This document shows positions 9,842 to 22,294 of a stretch of 64,000 nt of DNA, in pieces. The notes under the pieces were generated by a model. The model was given only the letters and a program-made list of their open reading frames with translations. It did not search any database and was not told the DNA's origin. The DNA is from Pantoea sp. Eser (lineage in GTDB: Bacteria; Pseudomonadota; Gammaproteobacteria; Enterobacterales; Enterobacteriaceae), in assembly GCA_009830035.1 (NCBI GenBank), contig SZZY01000012.1, positions 1-64,000 on the forward strand, written 5' to 3'. A program made the translations under genes and the position numbers. Each line of letters starts with the position of its first letter. Position 1 is the stretch's first letter.

Positions 9842-11215
9842 TTATGCCAGGCGCTGCTTCGCCTCGCTGATGGCATGGGCAACCTGCTGCGGTGAAACGC
9901 CACCCTGCGCATTACGCTTATCCAGACAGGATTGCAGCGCCAGAATCGGATAGACATCCTCTTCAATCACCGCGCTAAACGGCTGTAACTGCGCCAGTGA
10001 CAGCGCTTCCAGCGCCACGCCCTGCCGGATGGCTTCGACCACCACTTCCCCGACAATTTGGTGCGCTTCGCGGAACGGCACCCCTTTGGCTACTAGATAA
10101 TCAGCCAGTTCAGTAGAGTTGGCGTAGCCCTGCTCGGCCGCTTCCTGACAACGCGGACGCTTCACCTGCAGGCCATCCAGCACCAGCACCGACATATGCA
10201 GGCAGTCGAGCCAGGTATCGAGCGCGTCGAATAATCCCTCTTTGTCTTCCTGCATATCCTTGTTGTAGGCCAGCGGCAAACCTTTCAGCGTCATCATCAT
10301 GCCGGTCAGTGCGCCCTGCACCCGGCCGCATTTGCCCCGGATCAGCTCCAGCGCATCCGGATTTTTCTTCTGTGGCATAAGCGATGAACCCGAGGTCACC
10401 TTGTCGGAGAGTTCGATAAAGCCCGCTTCACCGGTGTTGAAGAAGATCATATCTTCGGCGAAGCGCGACAGATGGACCATGCCGATCGCGGCGTCAGAAA
10501 GCAGCTCCAGCACATGGTCGCGGTCAGAAACCGTATCCAGACTATTGCGGGTCGCTGAGGCGAAACCTAACCAGCCCGCCAGCTGCTGACGATCGATTTC
10601 GTACGCAGTACCGGCCAGTGCGCCGCAGCCCAGCGGGCTGACATCCAACCGTTTCAGGGTATCCTGCAGGCGACTTTCATCACGCGCCAGCATTTCGACA
10701 TAGGCCAGACACCAGTGCGCAAACGTGACCGGCTGCGCCCGCTGCAGATGGGTGTAACCCGGCATCACTGCATCCTGGTTCGCTTCTGCGGTCGCAACCA
10801 GCGCCTGCTGCAGCTCACGCGTTGCGCCCAACAGCGCCTCGACCTGCATTTTGCACCACAGCTTGAGACCGGTAGCGACCTGATCGTTACGGCTACGGCC
10901 CGTGTGCAGTTTTTTGCCCAGCGCACCCACTTTGTCGATCAGCTGACCTTCAACCCAGCTATGGATGTCTTCGGCGTCGCTCTGCAAAATCTGCTCAGGA
11001 TTGGCACGCACCTCCGCCAGCAACGCATTCAGTGCCGCTTCCAGCTGCTGCTGCTCATCCCAGGTCAGGACATTCACCGTCACCAGCGCTTTGGACCAGG
11101 CGACAGAACCCATAATGTCCTGCTCCGCCAGGCGGTAATCGAAGCGCAGCGAGTCGTTGAACTGTTTGAAACGTTGATCTGCTGCCTGGGTAAACCGTCC
11201 ACCCCAAAGTGCCAT
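9842..11215 (-). CDS. argH: Argininosuccinate lyase
   Basis: ArgH splits argininosuccinate into arginine and fumarate, the last step of arginine synthesis. The 457-residue product equals the E. coli length and carries the fumarase/lyase signature [12 protein letters not shown] near residue 280 and [11 protein letters not shown] near residue 110. The frame is open for nine codons upstream, but ATG 11215 gives the family N-terminus MALWGGRF. It is the last gene of argCBGH, about 90 bp after argG, with two hairpins between them. It is intact. Confidence 0.97.
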   Translation of the reverse strand: MALWGGRFTQAADQRFKQFNDSLRFDYRLAEQDIMGSVAWSKALVTVNVLTWDEQQQLEAALNALLAEVRANPEQILQSDAEDIHSWVEGQLIDKVGALGKKLHTGRSRNDQVATGLKLWCKMQVEALLGATRELQQALVATAEANQDAVMPGYTHLQRAQPVTFAHWCLAYVEMLARDESRLQDTLKRLDVSPLGCGALAGTAYEIDRQQLAGWLGFASATRNSLDTVSDRDHVLELLSDAAIGMVHLSRFAEDMIFFNTGEAGFIELSDKVTSGSSLMPQKKNPDALELIRGKCGRVQGALTGMMMTLKGLPLAYNKDMQEDKEGLFDALDTWLDCLHMSVLVLDGLQVKRPRCQEAAEQGYANSTELADYLVAKGVPFREAHQIVGEVVVEAIRQGVALEALSLAQLQPFSAVIEEDVYPILALQSCLDKRNAQGGVSPQQVAHAISEAKQRLA

Positions 11216-11243
11216 GGGAAACTCCTTCAAATCATTAAACAAA

Positions 11244-11298
11244 GGGCGGCATAAATGCCGCCCCTGAGCTCAAACGGTGAGGCGAGGCGTACCTCGCC
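11244..11298 (-). other. Two intercistronic hairpins between argG and argH
   Basis: Two perfect inverted repeats fill the argG-argH gap: GGCGAGG/CCTCGCC (11281-11298) and GGGCGGCAT/ATGCCGCCC (11244-11263). On the minus strand the second is followed by TTTGTTT, so it could act as a partial terminator. They could also stabilise the argG end of the message. Their role is inference. Confidence 0.6.
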
Positions 11299-11304
11299 TG
11301 AGAA

Positions 11305-12522
11305 TTACTTCTTCTGCTCGTTCAGGGCGCGGATCCGCGAAGAGAGCGAGAACAGACGGATAAAGCCGCCAGCATGACGGTGATCGTAGACTTCGTCTTC
11401 GCCAAAGGTCGCGAACTCTTCCGAATAGAGGCTGTTCGGTGAACGCTTCTGCGTCGCCGTTGCCTGGCCCTTGTAGAGCTGCAACACCACTTCGCCATTC
11501 ACTTCTTCAGCCAGTGATTCTGCCGCGGCCTGAATTGACTTACGCAGCGGTGCGAACCAGCGACCGTCGTAGACCACGTAAGACATCTCCTGGCCCAGTT
11601 GCTCACGCCATTTGAAGCTATCGCGATCCAGTACCAGCTGCTCAACCGCACGCAGCGCGTTGACCATGATGGTGCCGCCCGGGGTTTCATAGCAGCCACG
11701 TGACTTGATGCCGACCAGACGGTTTTCAACGATATCGATCCGGCCAACACCTTGTTTCGCACCGATCACGTTGAGTTTTTCCAGACACTGGAACGGGCTC
11801 AGTTTCTCGCCGTTCACTGCCACTACACGACCTTTCTCAACGGTCACGGTCACTTCTTCCGGCTGATCAGGTGCCTCTAAAGGATCGACGGTCCAGACCC
11901 AGCAATCTTTATTCGGTGCATTGGCCGGGCTTTCCAGCACGCCGCCTTCGGTGGAGATGTGCCAGGCGTTTTCATCGCGGCTGTAGATTTTTTCCAGCGA
12001 CGCGGTGGTCGGAATATTGCGCTCTTTCAGGTAGTCCAGCAGCGCTTCACGCGAACGCAGGTTCCATTCACGCCATGGCGCCACCACTTTCAGCTGCGGG
12101 GCCAGCGCGGTGTAGGTGGTTTCGAAACGCACCTGATCGTTACCTTTACCGGTTGCGCCGTGGCAGAGTGCATCCGCCCCGACTTTCAGCGCCAGCTCAA
12201 CCTGGGCTTTGCCGATGATAGGACGCGCCATCGAGGTGCCCAGCAGATAGGTGCCTTCATACAGAGCACCGGTCTGCAGCACCGGATAAACGTAATCGCT
12301 GATGAACTCTTCACGCAGATCAACCACGTGACACTCAGAGGCACCGGACTGCAGCGCTTTCTTCTCTACGCCTTCCAGATCGCTGCGCTCCTGACCGATA
12401 TCGGCCACAAACGCCACCACCTCACAGCCGCCGTAGTTCTCTTTCAGCCACGGAATGATGGCGGAAGTATCAAGACCACCGGAGTAAGCCAAAACGATTT
12501 TTTTGATGCCTTGCGTTTGCAT
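11305..12522 (-). CDS. argG: Argininosuccinate synthase
   Basis: ArgG joins citrulline and aspartate at the cost of ATP. The 405-residue product has the PP-loop AYSGGLDTS near residue 12 and the [13 protein letters not shown] segment near residue 118. It looks like the form found in arg clusters of many bacteria. In E. coli argG is unlinked, so its place inside argCBGH is a lineage marker. It follows argB by about 25 bp and is co-transcribed. It is intact. Confidence 0.96.
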   Translation of the reverse strand: MQTQGIKKIVLAYSGGLDTSAIIPWLKENYGGCEVVAFVADIGQERSDLEGVEKKALQSGASECHVVDLREEFISDYVYPVLQTGALYEGTYLLGTSMARPIIGKAQVELALKVGADALCHGATGKGNDQVRFETTYTALAPQLKVVAPWREWNLRSREALLDYLKERNIPTTASLEKIYSRDENAWHISTEGGVLESPANAPNKDCWVWTVDPLEAPDQPEEVTVTVEKGRVVAVNGEKLSPFQCLEKLNVIGAKQGVGRIDIVENRLVGIKSRGCYETPGGTIMVNALRAVEQLVLDRDSFKWREQLGQEMSYVVYDGRWFAPLRKSIQAAAESLAEEVNGEVVLQLYKGQATATQKRSPNSLYSEEFATFGEDEVYDHRHAGGFIRLFSLSSRIRALNEQKK

Positions 12523-12546
12523 TTCTTAATCCTTGAATCAGAGTGG

Positions 12547-13323
12547 TTAAGCGAGAATCCGGGTGCCAATCGGCACGCCGTTAAACAGGTCAGGCAACCG
12601 CTCAGCGTGACGCCAGCTGGCGATATCCACCGGGCGGCCCAGCGTACGCGCCGCATCCAGCGCAGCGTGCACCTTCACAATCATGCCATCGGTAATAATG
12701 CCCTGGGCAATCAGCTGTTCAGCTTTGTCGGCGGTCATCTCTTCGATACGCTGACCTTTGCCGTCGAGAATACCGCTGACGTCCGACAGCAAGACTAAAT
12801 CAGCACCGAGGGTCAACGCCAGCGCGGTCGCAGCCTGGTCGGCGTTGACGTTCATCAGTTCGCCGTCATCAGTGATCCCGATAGAACTGACCACTGGCAT
12901 ATAACCGGCGGCCAGCAGGGTGTTCATCAGCGCCGGGTTACCCGGCATAGCGTGACCCACGTAGCCCAGTTCTTCATCAAACGGGGTGACGTTAACCATG
13001 CCAGCATCGCCAAGGCAGAGGCCAACCGCGTTGATGCCGGGTTTTTTCGCCCACGCCAGCAGGGTTTTGTTGGCGGTTCCCGCCAGCGCACCGGTGATAA
13101 TGTCGATCTGATCGGCTGGCGTGACGCGCAGGCCGTTCTTTTTCTTCACCGGCAGCGCCAGCTTTTTCATCAGCTCATCCACCAGGCAACCGCCACCGTG
13201 GACAATAATCAGCGGACGCTGATGGGCGCTGCGATACGTCAGCAGCGCATCAAACAGACGGGCCAGCGCTTCCTCGCTGTCTAACAGCACACCGCCCAGC
13301 TTGATAATCAATGGGTTAGTCAT
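12547..13323 (-). CDS. argB: Acetylglutamate kinase
   Basis: ArgB phosphorylates N-acetyl-L-glutamate, the second step of arginine synthesis. The 258-residue product equals E. coli's. The ATP-binding IIKLGG (about residue 5) and the substrate loop VHGGG (about 41) are present, as is the C-terminal DGMIVK segment. It lies 14 bp after argC and 24 bp before argG in the same operon. No damage is seen. Confidence 0.97.
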   Translation of the reverse strand: MTNPLIIKLGGVLLDSEEALARLFDALLTYRSAHQRPLIIVHGGGCLVDELMKKLALPVKKKNGLRVTPADQIDIITGALAGTANKTLLAWAKKPGINAVGLCLGDAGMVNVTPFDEELGYVGHAMPGNPALMNTLLAAGYMPVVSSIGITDDGELMNVNADQAATALALTLGADLVLLSDVSGILDGKGQRIEEMTADKAEQLIAQGIITDGMIVKVHAALDAARTLGRPVDIASWRHAERLPDLFNGVPIGTRILA

Positions 13324-13337
13324 GGTTTACTCGTCCG

Positions 13338-14342
13338 TTACGTCAGTGACGTGGTTTCAGGGAAGCCGAAGCGGATATTCAGACACTGGACTGCCTGCGA
13401 CGCGGCGCCTTTCAGCAGGTTATCTTCGGCGACCACCACAATCAGGTGCTCGTCCTGGACCTCAAAACCGATGTCGCAATAAGGCAGACCCACCACCGCT
13501 TTCAGTGCCGGAACGCCGTGCTCGTAGAGCCGGACCAGTGGCTTATAGTGATACGCGCGCTGGAACACTGCCGCCACGTCTTCGCGGCTCACGCCCGGAT
13601 TTAACCGGCAGGTTATCGTCGCCAGAATGCCGCGCGGGAAGTTGCCCAGATGCGGCGTGAAAATCACCGGCGTGCCAAGATGCGCCACGATTTCCGGGTG
13701 ATGACGATGGTTGAACAGACCGTAAGGCTGCAGGCTGACTTCGCAGAAGCTGGTACCGACGCTGGCTTTACGCCCTGCGCCGCTTACGCCGCTGGTGGCG
13801 TTGATCACCGGCCACTGTGCCGTATTCAGCAGGCCCGCCTCCACCAGCGGTTTCATCGCCAGCTGGGCCGCCGTCGGGTAACAACCCGGCACGGCCACCA
13901 GCTGCGCCTGCTTAATCTGCTGATGCTGATATTCCGCCAGGCCGTACACCGCTTTATCCAGCCAGTCGCCATGCTGATGGGTGAAGCCGTAGAAGCGGGT
14001 ATAAAACGCGGGGTCATTGACGCGGAAAGCACCGGACAGGTCGAATACCACACAGCCGGCCTTGAGAAATTCCGGTGCTAGATCGTGGCTGACTTCATGG
14101 GCCGTCGCCAGAAAGACCACATCCACTTTATCTGCCCATTCTGCCGCATGGCTCAATGGCTGCAGCGGCAGATCCACCACCCCTTTCAGGTGCGGATGCA
14201 GATTGGACAAGCGCTTACCCGCATCGGGACTTTGCGCCGAAACCGCTAAAGCGGTTATGTTGATATCTGGATGGCGATTCAAGAAGGTGGCGAGCTCTAC
14301 GCCAGCGTAACCGCTGGCACCCACGATCAGCGTATTCAACAT
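13338..14342 (-). CDS. argC: N-acetyl-gamma-glutamyl-phosphate reductase
   Basis: ArgC reduces N-acetylglutamyl phosphate with NADPH. The 334-residue product equals E. coli's, with the Rossmann motif GASGYAG near residue 8 and the catalytic Cys in [12 protein letters not shown] near residue 154. The frame is open upstream, but ATG 14342 gives the family start [11 protein letters not shown]. It is the first gene of the minus-strand argCBGH operon, divergent from argE across a shared ArgR operator. Confidence 0.97.
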   Translation of the reverse strand: MLNTLIVGASGYAGVELATFLNRHPDINITALAVSAQSPDAGKRLSNLHPHLKGVVDLPLQPLSHAAEWADKVDVVFLATAHEVSHDLAPEFLKAGCVVFDLSGAFRVNDPAFYTRFYGFTHQHGDWLDKAVYGLAEYQHQQIKQAQLVAVPGCYPTAAQLAMKPLVEAGLLNTAQWPVINATSGVSGAGRKASVGTSFCEVSLQPYGLFNHRHHPEIVAHLGTPVIFTPHLGNFPRGILATITCRLNPGVSREDVAAVFQRAYHYKPLVRLYEHGVPALKAVVGLPYCDIGFEVQDEHLIVVVAEDNLLKGAASQAVQCLNIRFGFPETTSLT

Positions 14343-14445
14343 CAGGCTGTAACCCTTTTTACAGTCACACGTTCCGGGTCGCGGCCTTGCCCCGTTGCCC
14401 ACAATGTCGTTTGCAGCAATTTAAGGTTCACATGCAGACGACGTT

Positions 14446-14484
14446 AATGTATTTTTATTCACTATTAATGCATGAATATTGATA
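14446..14484. promoter_or_regulatory. Tandem ArgR operator between argC and argE
   Basis: Two 18-bp ARG boxes lie 3 bp apart. Box 1 (14446-14463, AATGTATTTTTATTCACT) differs from the wnTGAATwwwwATTCAnw consensus at one position. Box 2 (14467-14484, AATGCATGAATATTGATA) is weaker. The paired arrangement with 3-bp spacing is standard for the arginine repressor hexamer, and here it can control both divergent units. Confidence 0.88.
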
Positions 14485-14509
14485 CATCCTAACTCAAGGA
14501 CCGTCAACA

Positions 14510-15658
14510 GTGAAGACAAAATTACCGCCTTTTATCGAACTCTACCGCCAGTTGATCGCCACACCGTCAATCAGCGCAACCGATGCCGCACTGGACCAGA
14601 GTAATGAAACTTTAATCAATTTGCTGGCAGGCTGGTTTCGCGACCTTGGCTTCAGCATTGAAGTCCAGCCGGTATCCGGCACCCGCCATAAATTTAATAT
14701 GCTGGCCCGCACCGGTGACGGCGCAGGCGGGCTGTTGTTAGCCGGGCATACTGACACCGTGCCGTTCGACGATGGCCGCTGGACCCGCGATCCCTTTACC
14801 CTGACCGAGCACGACAACAAGCTCTACGGCCTCGGCACCGCCGACACGAAAGGCTTCTTCGCCTTTATTCTCGATACGCTGCGGGATGTGGATGTGACGA
14901 TGCTGAGCAAGCCGCTCTACATCCTCGCCACCGCCGATGAAGAGACCACCATGGCCGGCGCTAAATATTTTTCTGAATCGACGCAGCTGCGTCCGGATTG
15001 CGCCATCATTGGCGAACCGACCTCACTCAAGCCGGTTCGGGCGCACAAAGGGCACCTGTCGAACGCGATCCGCATTGAAGGCAAGTCGGGCCACTCCAGC
15101 GATCCGGCGCGCGGCGTCAACGCGATTGAACTGATGCATGAATCGATTACCCATCTGATGCAACTGCGCAATAAATTCAAAGAGCGTTACCATCACGACG
15201 GCTTCGCCATTCCCTATCCCACCATGAACTTCGGTCATATTCACGGTGGCGATGCGGCTAACCGCATCTGCGCCTGCTGTGAACTGCATATGGATATCCG
15301 GCCGTTGCCGGGCTTATCGCTCAGCGATCTGGATGGACTGCTGAACGACGCACTGGCACCGGTCAGTGCGCGCTGGCCTGGCCGTGTGACGGTCGCAGAG
15401 CTGCATCCGCCGATTCCGGGTTACGAATGCCCGGCGAATCATGAACTGGTCAGCGTGGTCGAGAAATTGCTCGGCACGCCAACCGAAGTGGTGAACTACT
15501 GCACCGAGGCACCGTTTATTCAGCAGCTCTGCCCGACGCTGGTACTGGGTCCAGGCTCGATCAATCAGGCTCACCAGCCGGACGAATTTATTGATACCGC
15601 ATTTGTTAAGCCGACGCGGGCGCTTATCAGTCAGGTTGTGCAGCATTTTTGTCACTGA
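14510..15658 (+). CDS. argE: Acetylornithine deacetylase
   Basis: ArgE, an M20-family metalloenzyme, removes the acetyl group from N-acetylornithine. The 382-residue product has the metal-binding [13 protein letters not shown] near residue 74, LGTADTKGF near 108 and the catalytic DEET near 144. The start is GTG at 14510, eight bases after AAGGA, and gives [10 protein letters not shown] as in E. coli. It is divergent from argCBGH and followed by ppc in the same direction, the E. coli order. Confidence 0.96.
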   Translation: MKTKLPPFIELYRQLIATPSISATDAALDQSNETLINLLAGWFRDLGFSIEVQPVSGTRHKFNMLARTGDGAGGLLLAGHTDTVPFDDGRWTRDPFTLTEHDNKLYGLGTADTKGFFAFILDTLRDVDVTMLSKPLYILATADEETTMAGAKYFSESTQLRPDCAIIGEPTSLKPVRAHKGHLSNAIRIEGKSGHSSDPARGVNAIELMHESITHLMQLRNKFKERYHHDGFAIPYPTMNFGHIHGGDAANRICACCELHMDIRPLPGLSLSDLDGLLNDALAPVSARWPGRVTVAELHPPIPGYECPANHELVSVVEKLLGTPTEVVNYCTEAPFIQQLCPTLVLGPGSINQAHQPDEFIDTAFVKPTRALISQVVQHFCH

Positions 15659-16008
15659 TTAACAGCAAATGGGGCATTTCACTGTGTTATCAGTAAAATG
15701 CCCGGTCATTCTGCGGGATTTAACAATAAGAATAACTTATCCCGCTCCGAATAAATTCCATGAATTTCGGTTATTTAGCCGCACGTTCGCGCCACTTTAA
15801 CGCATTTGACGTGGGCAGGTTTACGTGGCTAGATAAAAGACGTTGTTATGCCCACCGGGTAACTATCCAGATATTTTCAGATTGCAGGCAGGCGGTAACT
15901 GAGCAAATTTCCCGTACATTACCGGGAAGATAAAGTTGCTGCTTTTTCTGCTGCCTGAAAAGGGTCGGGTGTAGAAGTTTTTCAAGACGATAAGGGTGTC
16001 AGGGTCCA
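15659..16008 (+). other. argE-ppc intergenic region with hairpin
   Basis: No gene is visible in these 350 bp. A long hairpin, GGGCATTT (15672-15679) with AAATGCCC (15696-15703) and inner ACTG/CAGT pairs, probably ends argE transcription although its T-run is poor. The rest should hold the ppc promoter. The ppc ATG follows a GGGTGTCAGGG segment. Confidence 0.55.
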
Positions 16009-18660
16009 ATGAACGAACAATATTCCGCAATGCGAAGTAATGTCAGTATGCTCGGCAAACTGCTCGGGAATACGATTGAGGATGCGCTGGGCGAGAACAT
16101 CCTCGACCGGGTGGAAACCATCCGTAAGCTCTCCAAGTCATCCCGTGCAGGCAATGACACTCATCGTAAGGAACTGCTTAATACGCTGCAAAACCTCTCC
16201 AATGATGAGTTACTGCCGGTGGCCCGCGCGTTTAGCCAGTTTCTCAACCTCACCAACGTGGCTGAGCAATACCAGACCATATCGCACAGCGGTGAAGGCG
16301 CAAACCATCCTAAACTGCTGAAAAAGACCTTCGAGACCCTGAAACAGCAGAAAGATATCAGCGAAACCGCGATCCGCGAGGCAATTGAGTCGCTGTCGCT
16401 GGAGCTGGTGCTGACTGCGCATCCGACCGAAATCACCCGCCGCACGCTGATTCACAAGCTGGTGGAGGTCAACAGTTGCCTCAAGCAACTCGATCACAGT
16501 GACATTTCCGACTACGAACGTAACCAGATTATGCGCCGTCTGCGCCAGCTGGTGGCGCAGGCCTGGCACACCGACGAGATCCGAAAATATCGCCCGACCC
16601 CGATTGATGAAGCCAAATGGGGCTTTGCGGTGGTCGAGAACAGCTTATGGGAAGGCGTTCCGGCCTTTCTGTACGAACTGAACGAGCAGGTCGAAGAAGC
16701 ATTCGGCATTAAACTGCCGGTCGATTTCGTGCCGGTGCAGTTCACCTCATGGATGGGCGGCGATCGTGATGGCAACCCTAACGTCACGGCCGTCATTACC
16801 CGCCACGCGATGCAACTGAGCCGCTGGAAAGCGGCCGATCTGTTCCTGCGCGACATTGGCGTGCTGATCTCTGAGCTGTCGATGTCGGAGTGCAGCGAAG
16901 AAGTGCGCCAACTGAGCGGCGATCCGGACGCGCTGGAACCTTACCGGATGATCCTGAAACGTCTGCGCAGTCAGCTGATGACCACGCAGGCATTCCTTGA
17001 GCGTCGTCTGAAAGGCGAGCGTCTGCCGCGTCCGGCGGATCTGCTGGTCTCCAACGACCAATTGTGGGATCCGCTGTATGCCATTTATCAGTCACTGCAG
17101 CAGTGCGGCATGGGCATCATCGCCAACGGCCAGCTGCTGGATACGCTGCGCCGCGTGAAGTGCTTTGGCGTGCCGCTGGTGCGTATCGACCTGCGCCAGG
17201 AGAGCACCCGTCATACCGAAGCGATTGCGGAAGTGACCCGCTATCTCGGCCTCGGCGATTATGAAAGCTGGTCCGAAGCGGACAAACAGGCCTTCCTGAT
17301 CCACGAACTGAATTCAAAACGTCCGCTGCTGCCGCGCGGCTGGGAACCCAGCGACGAGACGCGCGAAGTGCTGGAAACCTGCCGCGTTGCGGCTGAAGCA
17401 CCTCAGGGCTCGATCGCCGCTTACGTTATCTCAATGGCGAAAACGCCGTCTGACGTGCTGGCGGTCCATCTGCTACTGAAAGAAGCGGGCATCAACTATG
17501 CCATGCCGGTGGCACCGCTGTTTGAAACGCTCGATGACCTGAATAATGCCAACGATGTGATGAGCCAGCTGCTGAGCATTGACTGGTATCGCGGCTTTAT
17601 TCAGGGCAAACAGATGGTGATGATTGGCTATTCTGACTCGGCGAAGGATGCCGGCGTCATGGCCGCCAGCTGGGCGCAGTATCAGGCGCAGGATGCACTG
17701 ATCAAAACCTGTGAAAAGGCCGGGATTTCGCTGACCCTGTTCCACGGACGCGGCGGCACCATCGGCCGTGGCGGCGCACCGGCGCATGCGGCTCTGCTGT
17801 CACAGCCACCGGGTAGCCTGCGTGGCGGCCTGCGCGTCACCGAACAGGGCGAAATGATCCGCTTCAAATATGGCTTACCGGAAGTGACCATCGCCAGCCT
17901 GTCGCTCTACACCGGCGCGATTCTCGAAGCGAACCTGATGCCGCCGCCGGAGCCGAAACGCGAATGGCGCGACATCATGGATCAGCTCTCCGCCGACTCC
18001 TGTGCGATGTACCGTGGCTATGTGCGTGAGAACGAAGATTTTGTACCGTACTTCCGCTCAGCGACGCCAGAGCAGGAGCTGGGCAAACTGCCACTGGGTT
18101 CACGTCCGGCCAAACGCCGTCCGACCGGCGGCGTAGAGTCGCTGCGTGCGATTCCATGGATTTTCGCCTGGACGCAAAACCGCCTAATGCTCCCTGCCTG
18201 GCTGGGTGCCGGTGCGGCGCTGCAACAGGCGATGGCGGCGGGCCATCAGGATCAGCTGGAAGCGATGTGCCGCGACTGGCCGTTCTTCTCCACCCGCCTT
18301 GGCATGCTGGAGATGGTGTTCTCGAAAGCCGACCTGTGGCTGGCGGAATATTACGATCAGCGGTTGGTCGAAAAATCACTCTGGCCGCTGGGCAAACAGC
18401 TGCGCGACCAGCTGGATGCGGACATCAAAGCGGTGTTAATCATCGCTAACGACTCTCACCTGATGGCCGATCAGCCGTGGATTGCTGAGTCGATTGCGCT
18501 GCGTAACGTCTATACCGATCCCCTTAACGTGCTGCAGGCGGAACTGCTGCATCGTTCACGTGCTCAGGAAGCCCGCGGTGATGAGCCGGATGCACGCGTA
18601 GAGCAGGCATTAATGGTGACCATTGCGGGTGTGGCAGCCGGCATGCGCAATACCGGTTAA
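16009..18660 (+). CDS. ppc: Phosphoenolpyruvate carboxylase
   Basis: Ppc makes oxaloacetate from phosphoenolpyruvate and bicarbonate, replenishing the TCA cycle. The 883-residue product equals E. coli's. The catalytic histidine in VLTAHPTE (about residue 138), the [12 protein letters not shown] loop (about 581) and the C-terminal MRNTG are all present. It is monocistronic, with a terminator shared with the convergent metF. It is intact and important for supplying aspartate to the met and arg pathways next to it. Confidence 0.98.
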   Translation: MNEQYSAMRSNVSMLGKLLGNTIEDALGENILDRVETIRKLSKSSRAGNDTHRKELLNTLQNLSNDELLPVARAFSQFLNLTNVAEQYQTISHSGEGANHPKLLKKTFETLKQQKDISETAIREAIESLSLELVLTAHPTEITRRTLIHKLVEVNSCLKQLDHSDISDYERNQIMRRLRQLVAQAWHTDEIRKYRPTPIDEAKWGFAVVENSLWEGVPAFLYELNEQVEEAFGIKLPVDFVPVQFTSWMGGDRDGNPNVTAVITRHAMQLSRWKAADLFLRDIGVLISELSMSECSEEVRQLSGDPDALEPYRMILKRLRSQLMTTQAFLERRLKGERLPRPADLLVSNDQLWDPLYAIYQSLQQCGMGIIANGQLLDTLRRVKCFGVPLVRIDLRQESTRHTEAIAEVTRYLGLGDYESWSEADKQAFLIHELNSKRPLLPRGWEPSDETREVLETCRVAAEAPQGSIAAYVISMAKTPSDVLAVHLLLKEAGINYAMPVAPLFETLDDLNNANDVMSQLLSIDWYRGFIQGKQMVMIGYSDSAKDAGVMAASWAQYQAQDALIKTCEKAGISLTLFHGRGGTIGRGGAPAHAALLSQPPGSLRGGLRVTEQGEMIRFKYGLPEVTIASLSLYTGAILEANLMPPPEPKREWRDIMDQLSADSCAMYRGYVRENEDFVPYFRSATPEQELGKLPLGSRPAKRRPTGGVESLRAIPWIFAWTQNRLMLPAWLGAGAALQQAMAAGHQDQLEAMCRDWPFFSTRLGMLEMVFSKADLWLAEYYDQRLVEKSLWPLGKQLRDQLDADIKAVLIIANDSHLMADQPWIAESIALRNVYTDPLNVLQAELLHRSRAQEARGDEPDARVEQALMVTIAGVAAGMRNTG

Positions 18661-18699
18661 GCCGGTGCCGGCGCGGAATTCGCGCCTGGTACTGATAAT

Positions 18700-18728
18700 A
18701 AAAAAGTCGGGGTAATCCCGACTTTTTT
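18700..18728. terminator. Bidirectional terminator between ppc and metF
   Basis: The stem GTCGGG (18706-18711) with CCCGAC (18717-18722) is flanked by A and T runs on either side. It can stop both the ppc and metF transcripts, which converge here. Confidence 0.88.
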
Positions 18729-18747
18729 ATTGGCTGAAGCGAACGAA

Positions 18748-19656
<909 letters not shown>

Positions 19657-19688
19657 TCATCGATCACATCGGTTAGCTGTCGACCTGT

Positions 19689-19720
19689 AAACATCCATAC
19701 TTTTAGACGTCCAGATGCTC
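19689..19720 (-). promoter_or_regulatory. MetJ operator upstream of metF
   Basis: Adjoining 8-bp units resemble the met box AGACGTCT. The best are AGACGTCC (19705-19712) and AGATGCTC (19713-19720), with weaker units back to 19689. They lie about 40-75 bp upstream of the metF start, as expected for MetJ repression. Confidence 0.65.
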
Positions 19721-19856
19721 AAAATGACCGAATCCGGCACCAGCGTCAACTAAAAAATGAGCAGCGGCGGTGATAAATTTTCAATCAACCTGAAGGAAAT
19801 TCATGATGAGGGAAGATAAAGATGAAAACAGGCGCCGAAGCACCTGAAGGAGAGGA

Positions 19857-22292
19857 TTACAGCAGTTGCGCCAGCCGATTGATATCTGACTGAATAGCAC
19901 CTGCGGTGACATCACGTCCGGCACCCGGACCGCGGATCACCAGCGGATTATCCCGGTACCAGCGGCTTTCAATGGCAAAAACGTTATCGCACGGCAGCAA
20001 CGCGGCGAGCGGATGCTCCGGTCGAACGGCTTCGACGCCAACGCGGGCTTTGCCGTTGCCATCAAAACGGGCGACGTAGCGCAGCACTAAGCCCAGTTCC
20101 TGCGCGGCTTCCAGTCGTTGCAGCATCTGTTCATTCAGCTCTTCACCATTTTCAAAGAAATGGTCGATCGAACCCTGCTGGCAGTTATCCGGCACCAGCG
20201 ATTCAACCCGAACCTGATCCGGCTCGATGTTATATCCCGCTTCACGCGCCAGAATCACCAGCTTACGCATCACGTCCTGTCCGGAGAGATCAACCCGCGG
20301 ATCGGGCTCGGTTAAGCCCTGCTGCCACGCCTGGTCCACCAGCTCGGTGAACGGTACCGTGCCGTCAAACTGCAGGAACAGCCACGACAGCGTGCCGGAG
20401 AAGATGCCGCTGATTGCCAGGATAGTGTCGCCGCTGTCGCGCAGATCGCGCACCGTGTAGTTAATCGGCAGGCCTGCACCCACCATGGCGTTATATAACC
20501 AGTGACGCCCGGTTTTAGTAAAGGCATCGCGGATTTGCCGCCATGTCTGGCTGTCGGACGCGCCCGCCACCTTGTTGGCACTGATGACGTGAAAACCGTG
20601 GCTGGCGAAATCGAGATACTGTTGCGCCAGCGGCGTACTGGCTGTGACGTCCAGCACCACTAAATCGTCAAACGGGTGCGCCCGCATCCACAGGAACAGC
20701 GACTCTTCATCACGTTCCACCGCTTCATCATCAAAGAAAGCCAGCGCCCGGCTGGCGTCCAGTCCGTCATAACTCAGCAGGCTGCGGCGGCTGTCCGCCA
20801 CACCGGCCAGCACAAATTCAAATCCGGTGCGGGCCGACAGGTTTTCGTGGTCACGGGCGAACAGTTCCAGCCAGCGCGAACCGATATTACCTTTACCAAA
20901 CAACATCAGGCCGATGCGCTTTTCCGCCCGGAACAGCGACTGGTGTAATCCCTGGATCAGGTGCCGGGTCGGACCGATGCGCAGCACCGCCACCACGCTG
21001 ATGTGCTCTTCTGACTGCCAGATAAACTCTACCGGCTGGTCTTTTAACTGCTGCCAGAAACGGTGGGTATGCAGCGGGTTGCGGGTGACGCCTGCGCCCA
21101 CCAGCGCCACCAGCACCAGCCCGTCACGCAGCTGCAGATGGCCCGGCAGACCGGCATCATGGAGCAGCGTAAAGGCGCTGTTGACCACTTCTGAGGTGTA
21201 GCAAAGCTGCAGCAGCTGACGATCGGGATGCACGCCCACCGCCAGCGGACGCAGCTGGGCGCGTTTCAGCAGCAGGTCGATCTCTTTATGCAGCAGGCTG
21301 AAATCGTGCTGTTCCGGCAGCTGAATCTCAATCAGGCAAACGTCATCGTGACTGGTCACGATGCGGGCGCCGGTACCGGAAGCCAGCACGCGCTCAATGC
21401 GGGTTGATCCCTGCTCCGGCTGGTAGCTGCAGCGCAGTTGCAGATCAATGTCGCTGCCCGAGACCGGCTGCAGCGTACGGGTATGCAGCACCGGGGCGGC
21501 AAGACGCGCCAGTTCACTGGCTTCATCCAGCCTTAACAGCGGCAGCAGACAGGCATCGGAAACCTTACGGGGATCGGCACTGTAGACGCCGGCTACATCG
21601 CTCCAGATCGTGACGCGCCCGACGCCAGCTAGTGCGCCAACCTGCGTCGCGGAATAGTCGGAACCGTTACGTCCGAGCAGCACCGTTTCACCGGCGTCGT
21701 TACGGCTGATAAAACCGGTCACCACAATGCGCTTGTGCGGATGTTGTGCCAGCAGGGTTTGCAGCAGTGGCCACGACTTGCCTTCATCCACCTGCGGTTG
21801 CGCGGCCCGTTCAGCACGCAGAAAATCGCGCGCATCCAGCCAGCAGGCCTGCATATCACGCTGGCTCAGCACCGCTGCCATCAGGCGGGCCGACCAGATT
21901 TCACCGTGCCCGACCACTTCGGCATACACCGCGTCGGTCAGCGTGCCATCCAGCAGGACGGCCAGCTTCTCCAGATCGCGGATGAACGCCGAGACTAACG
22001 GTTCAGCGATCTCAGCAGGCAGCAGCGAGCTAATCAGCTCGCTTTGATAACGCCGTAAAGCCTGTTGCACCTGGTGCGCAGACAACCGATCGCTCTGGCT
22101 GAGCTTCAGCCAGCTAATCAGCTGGTTGGTGGTCGAGCCCGCCGCCGATACCACCATCATGTCGCCCGGCTGGCTGTAGTCCGCCATAATGCTGGCCACA
22201 CGCTGATAGCAGCGCGCATCCGCCAGGCTACTGCCGCCAAATTTATGCAACTGCCTGATATCCGGCGTTCCCGCGCCTGCTGAAATCGTCAT
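19857..22292 (-). CDS. metL: Bifunctional aspartokinase II / homoserine dehydrogenase II
   Basis: MetL phosphorylates aspartate and, through its second domain, reduces aspartate semialdehyde to homoserine. The 811-residue product is one residue longer than E. coli's. The aspartokinase domain begins at HKFGGSS (about residue 16), a regulatory region follows, and the dehydrogenase domain begins at about residue 465 with LMLFGKGNIGS. The gene starts 2 bp after the metB stop, so the two form a tightly coupled operon. It is intact. Confidence 0.97.
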   Translation of the reverse strand: MTISAGAGTPDIRQLHKFGGSSLADARCYQRVASIMADYSQPGDMMVVSAAGSTTNQLISWLKLSQSDRLSAHQVQQALRRYQSELISSLLPAEIAEPLVSAFIRDLEKLAVLLDGTLTDAVYAEVVGHGEIWSARLMAAVLSQRDMQACWLDARDFLRAERAAQPQVDEGKSWPLLQTLLAQHPHKRIVVTGFISRNDAGETVLLGRNGSDYSATQVGALAGVGRVTIWSDVAGVYSADPRKVSDACLLPLLRLDEASELARLAAPVLHTRTLQPVSGSDIDLQLRCSYQPEQGSTRIERVLASGTGARIVTSHDDVCLIEIQLPEQHDFSLLHKEIDLLLKRAQLRPLAVGVHPDRQLLQLCYTSEVVNSAFTLLHDAGLPGHLQLRDGLVLVALVGAGVTRNPLHTHRFWQQLKDQPVEFIWQSEEHISVVAVLRIGPTRHLIQGLHQSLFRAEKRIGLMLFGKGNIGSRWLELFARDHENLSARTGFEFVLAGVADSRRSLLSYDGLDASRALAFFDDEAVERDEESLFLWMRAHPFDDLVVLDVTASTPLAQQYLDFASHGFHVISANKVAGASDSQTWRQIRDAFTKTGRHWLYNAMVGAGLPINYTVRDLRDSGDTILAISGIFSGTLSWLFLQFDGTVPFTELVDQAWQQGLTEPDPRVDLSGQDVMRKLVILAREAGYNIEPDQVRVESLVPDNCQQGSIDHFFENGEELNEQMLQRLEAAQELGLVLRYVARFDGNGKARVGVEAVRPEHPLAALLPCDNVFAIESRWYRDNPLVIRGPGAGRDVTAGAIQSDINRLAQLL

Positions 22293-22294
22293 GC

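Noticed and set aside
9809-9843. Terminator for argH
   Set aside because: The hairpin and its T-run are on the plus strand, opposite to argH, so it cannot end the argH transcript.
11959-12798. A 279-codon plus-strand open frame opposite argG
   Set aside because: It lies wholly antisense to argG and argB, has a composition dictated by the codon bias of those genes, and shows no recognisable domain or ribosome site. Similar long antisense frames at 6121-6924, 29110-29913 and 37524-38372 were rejected for the same reason.
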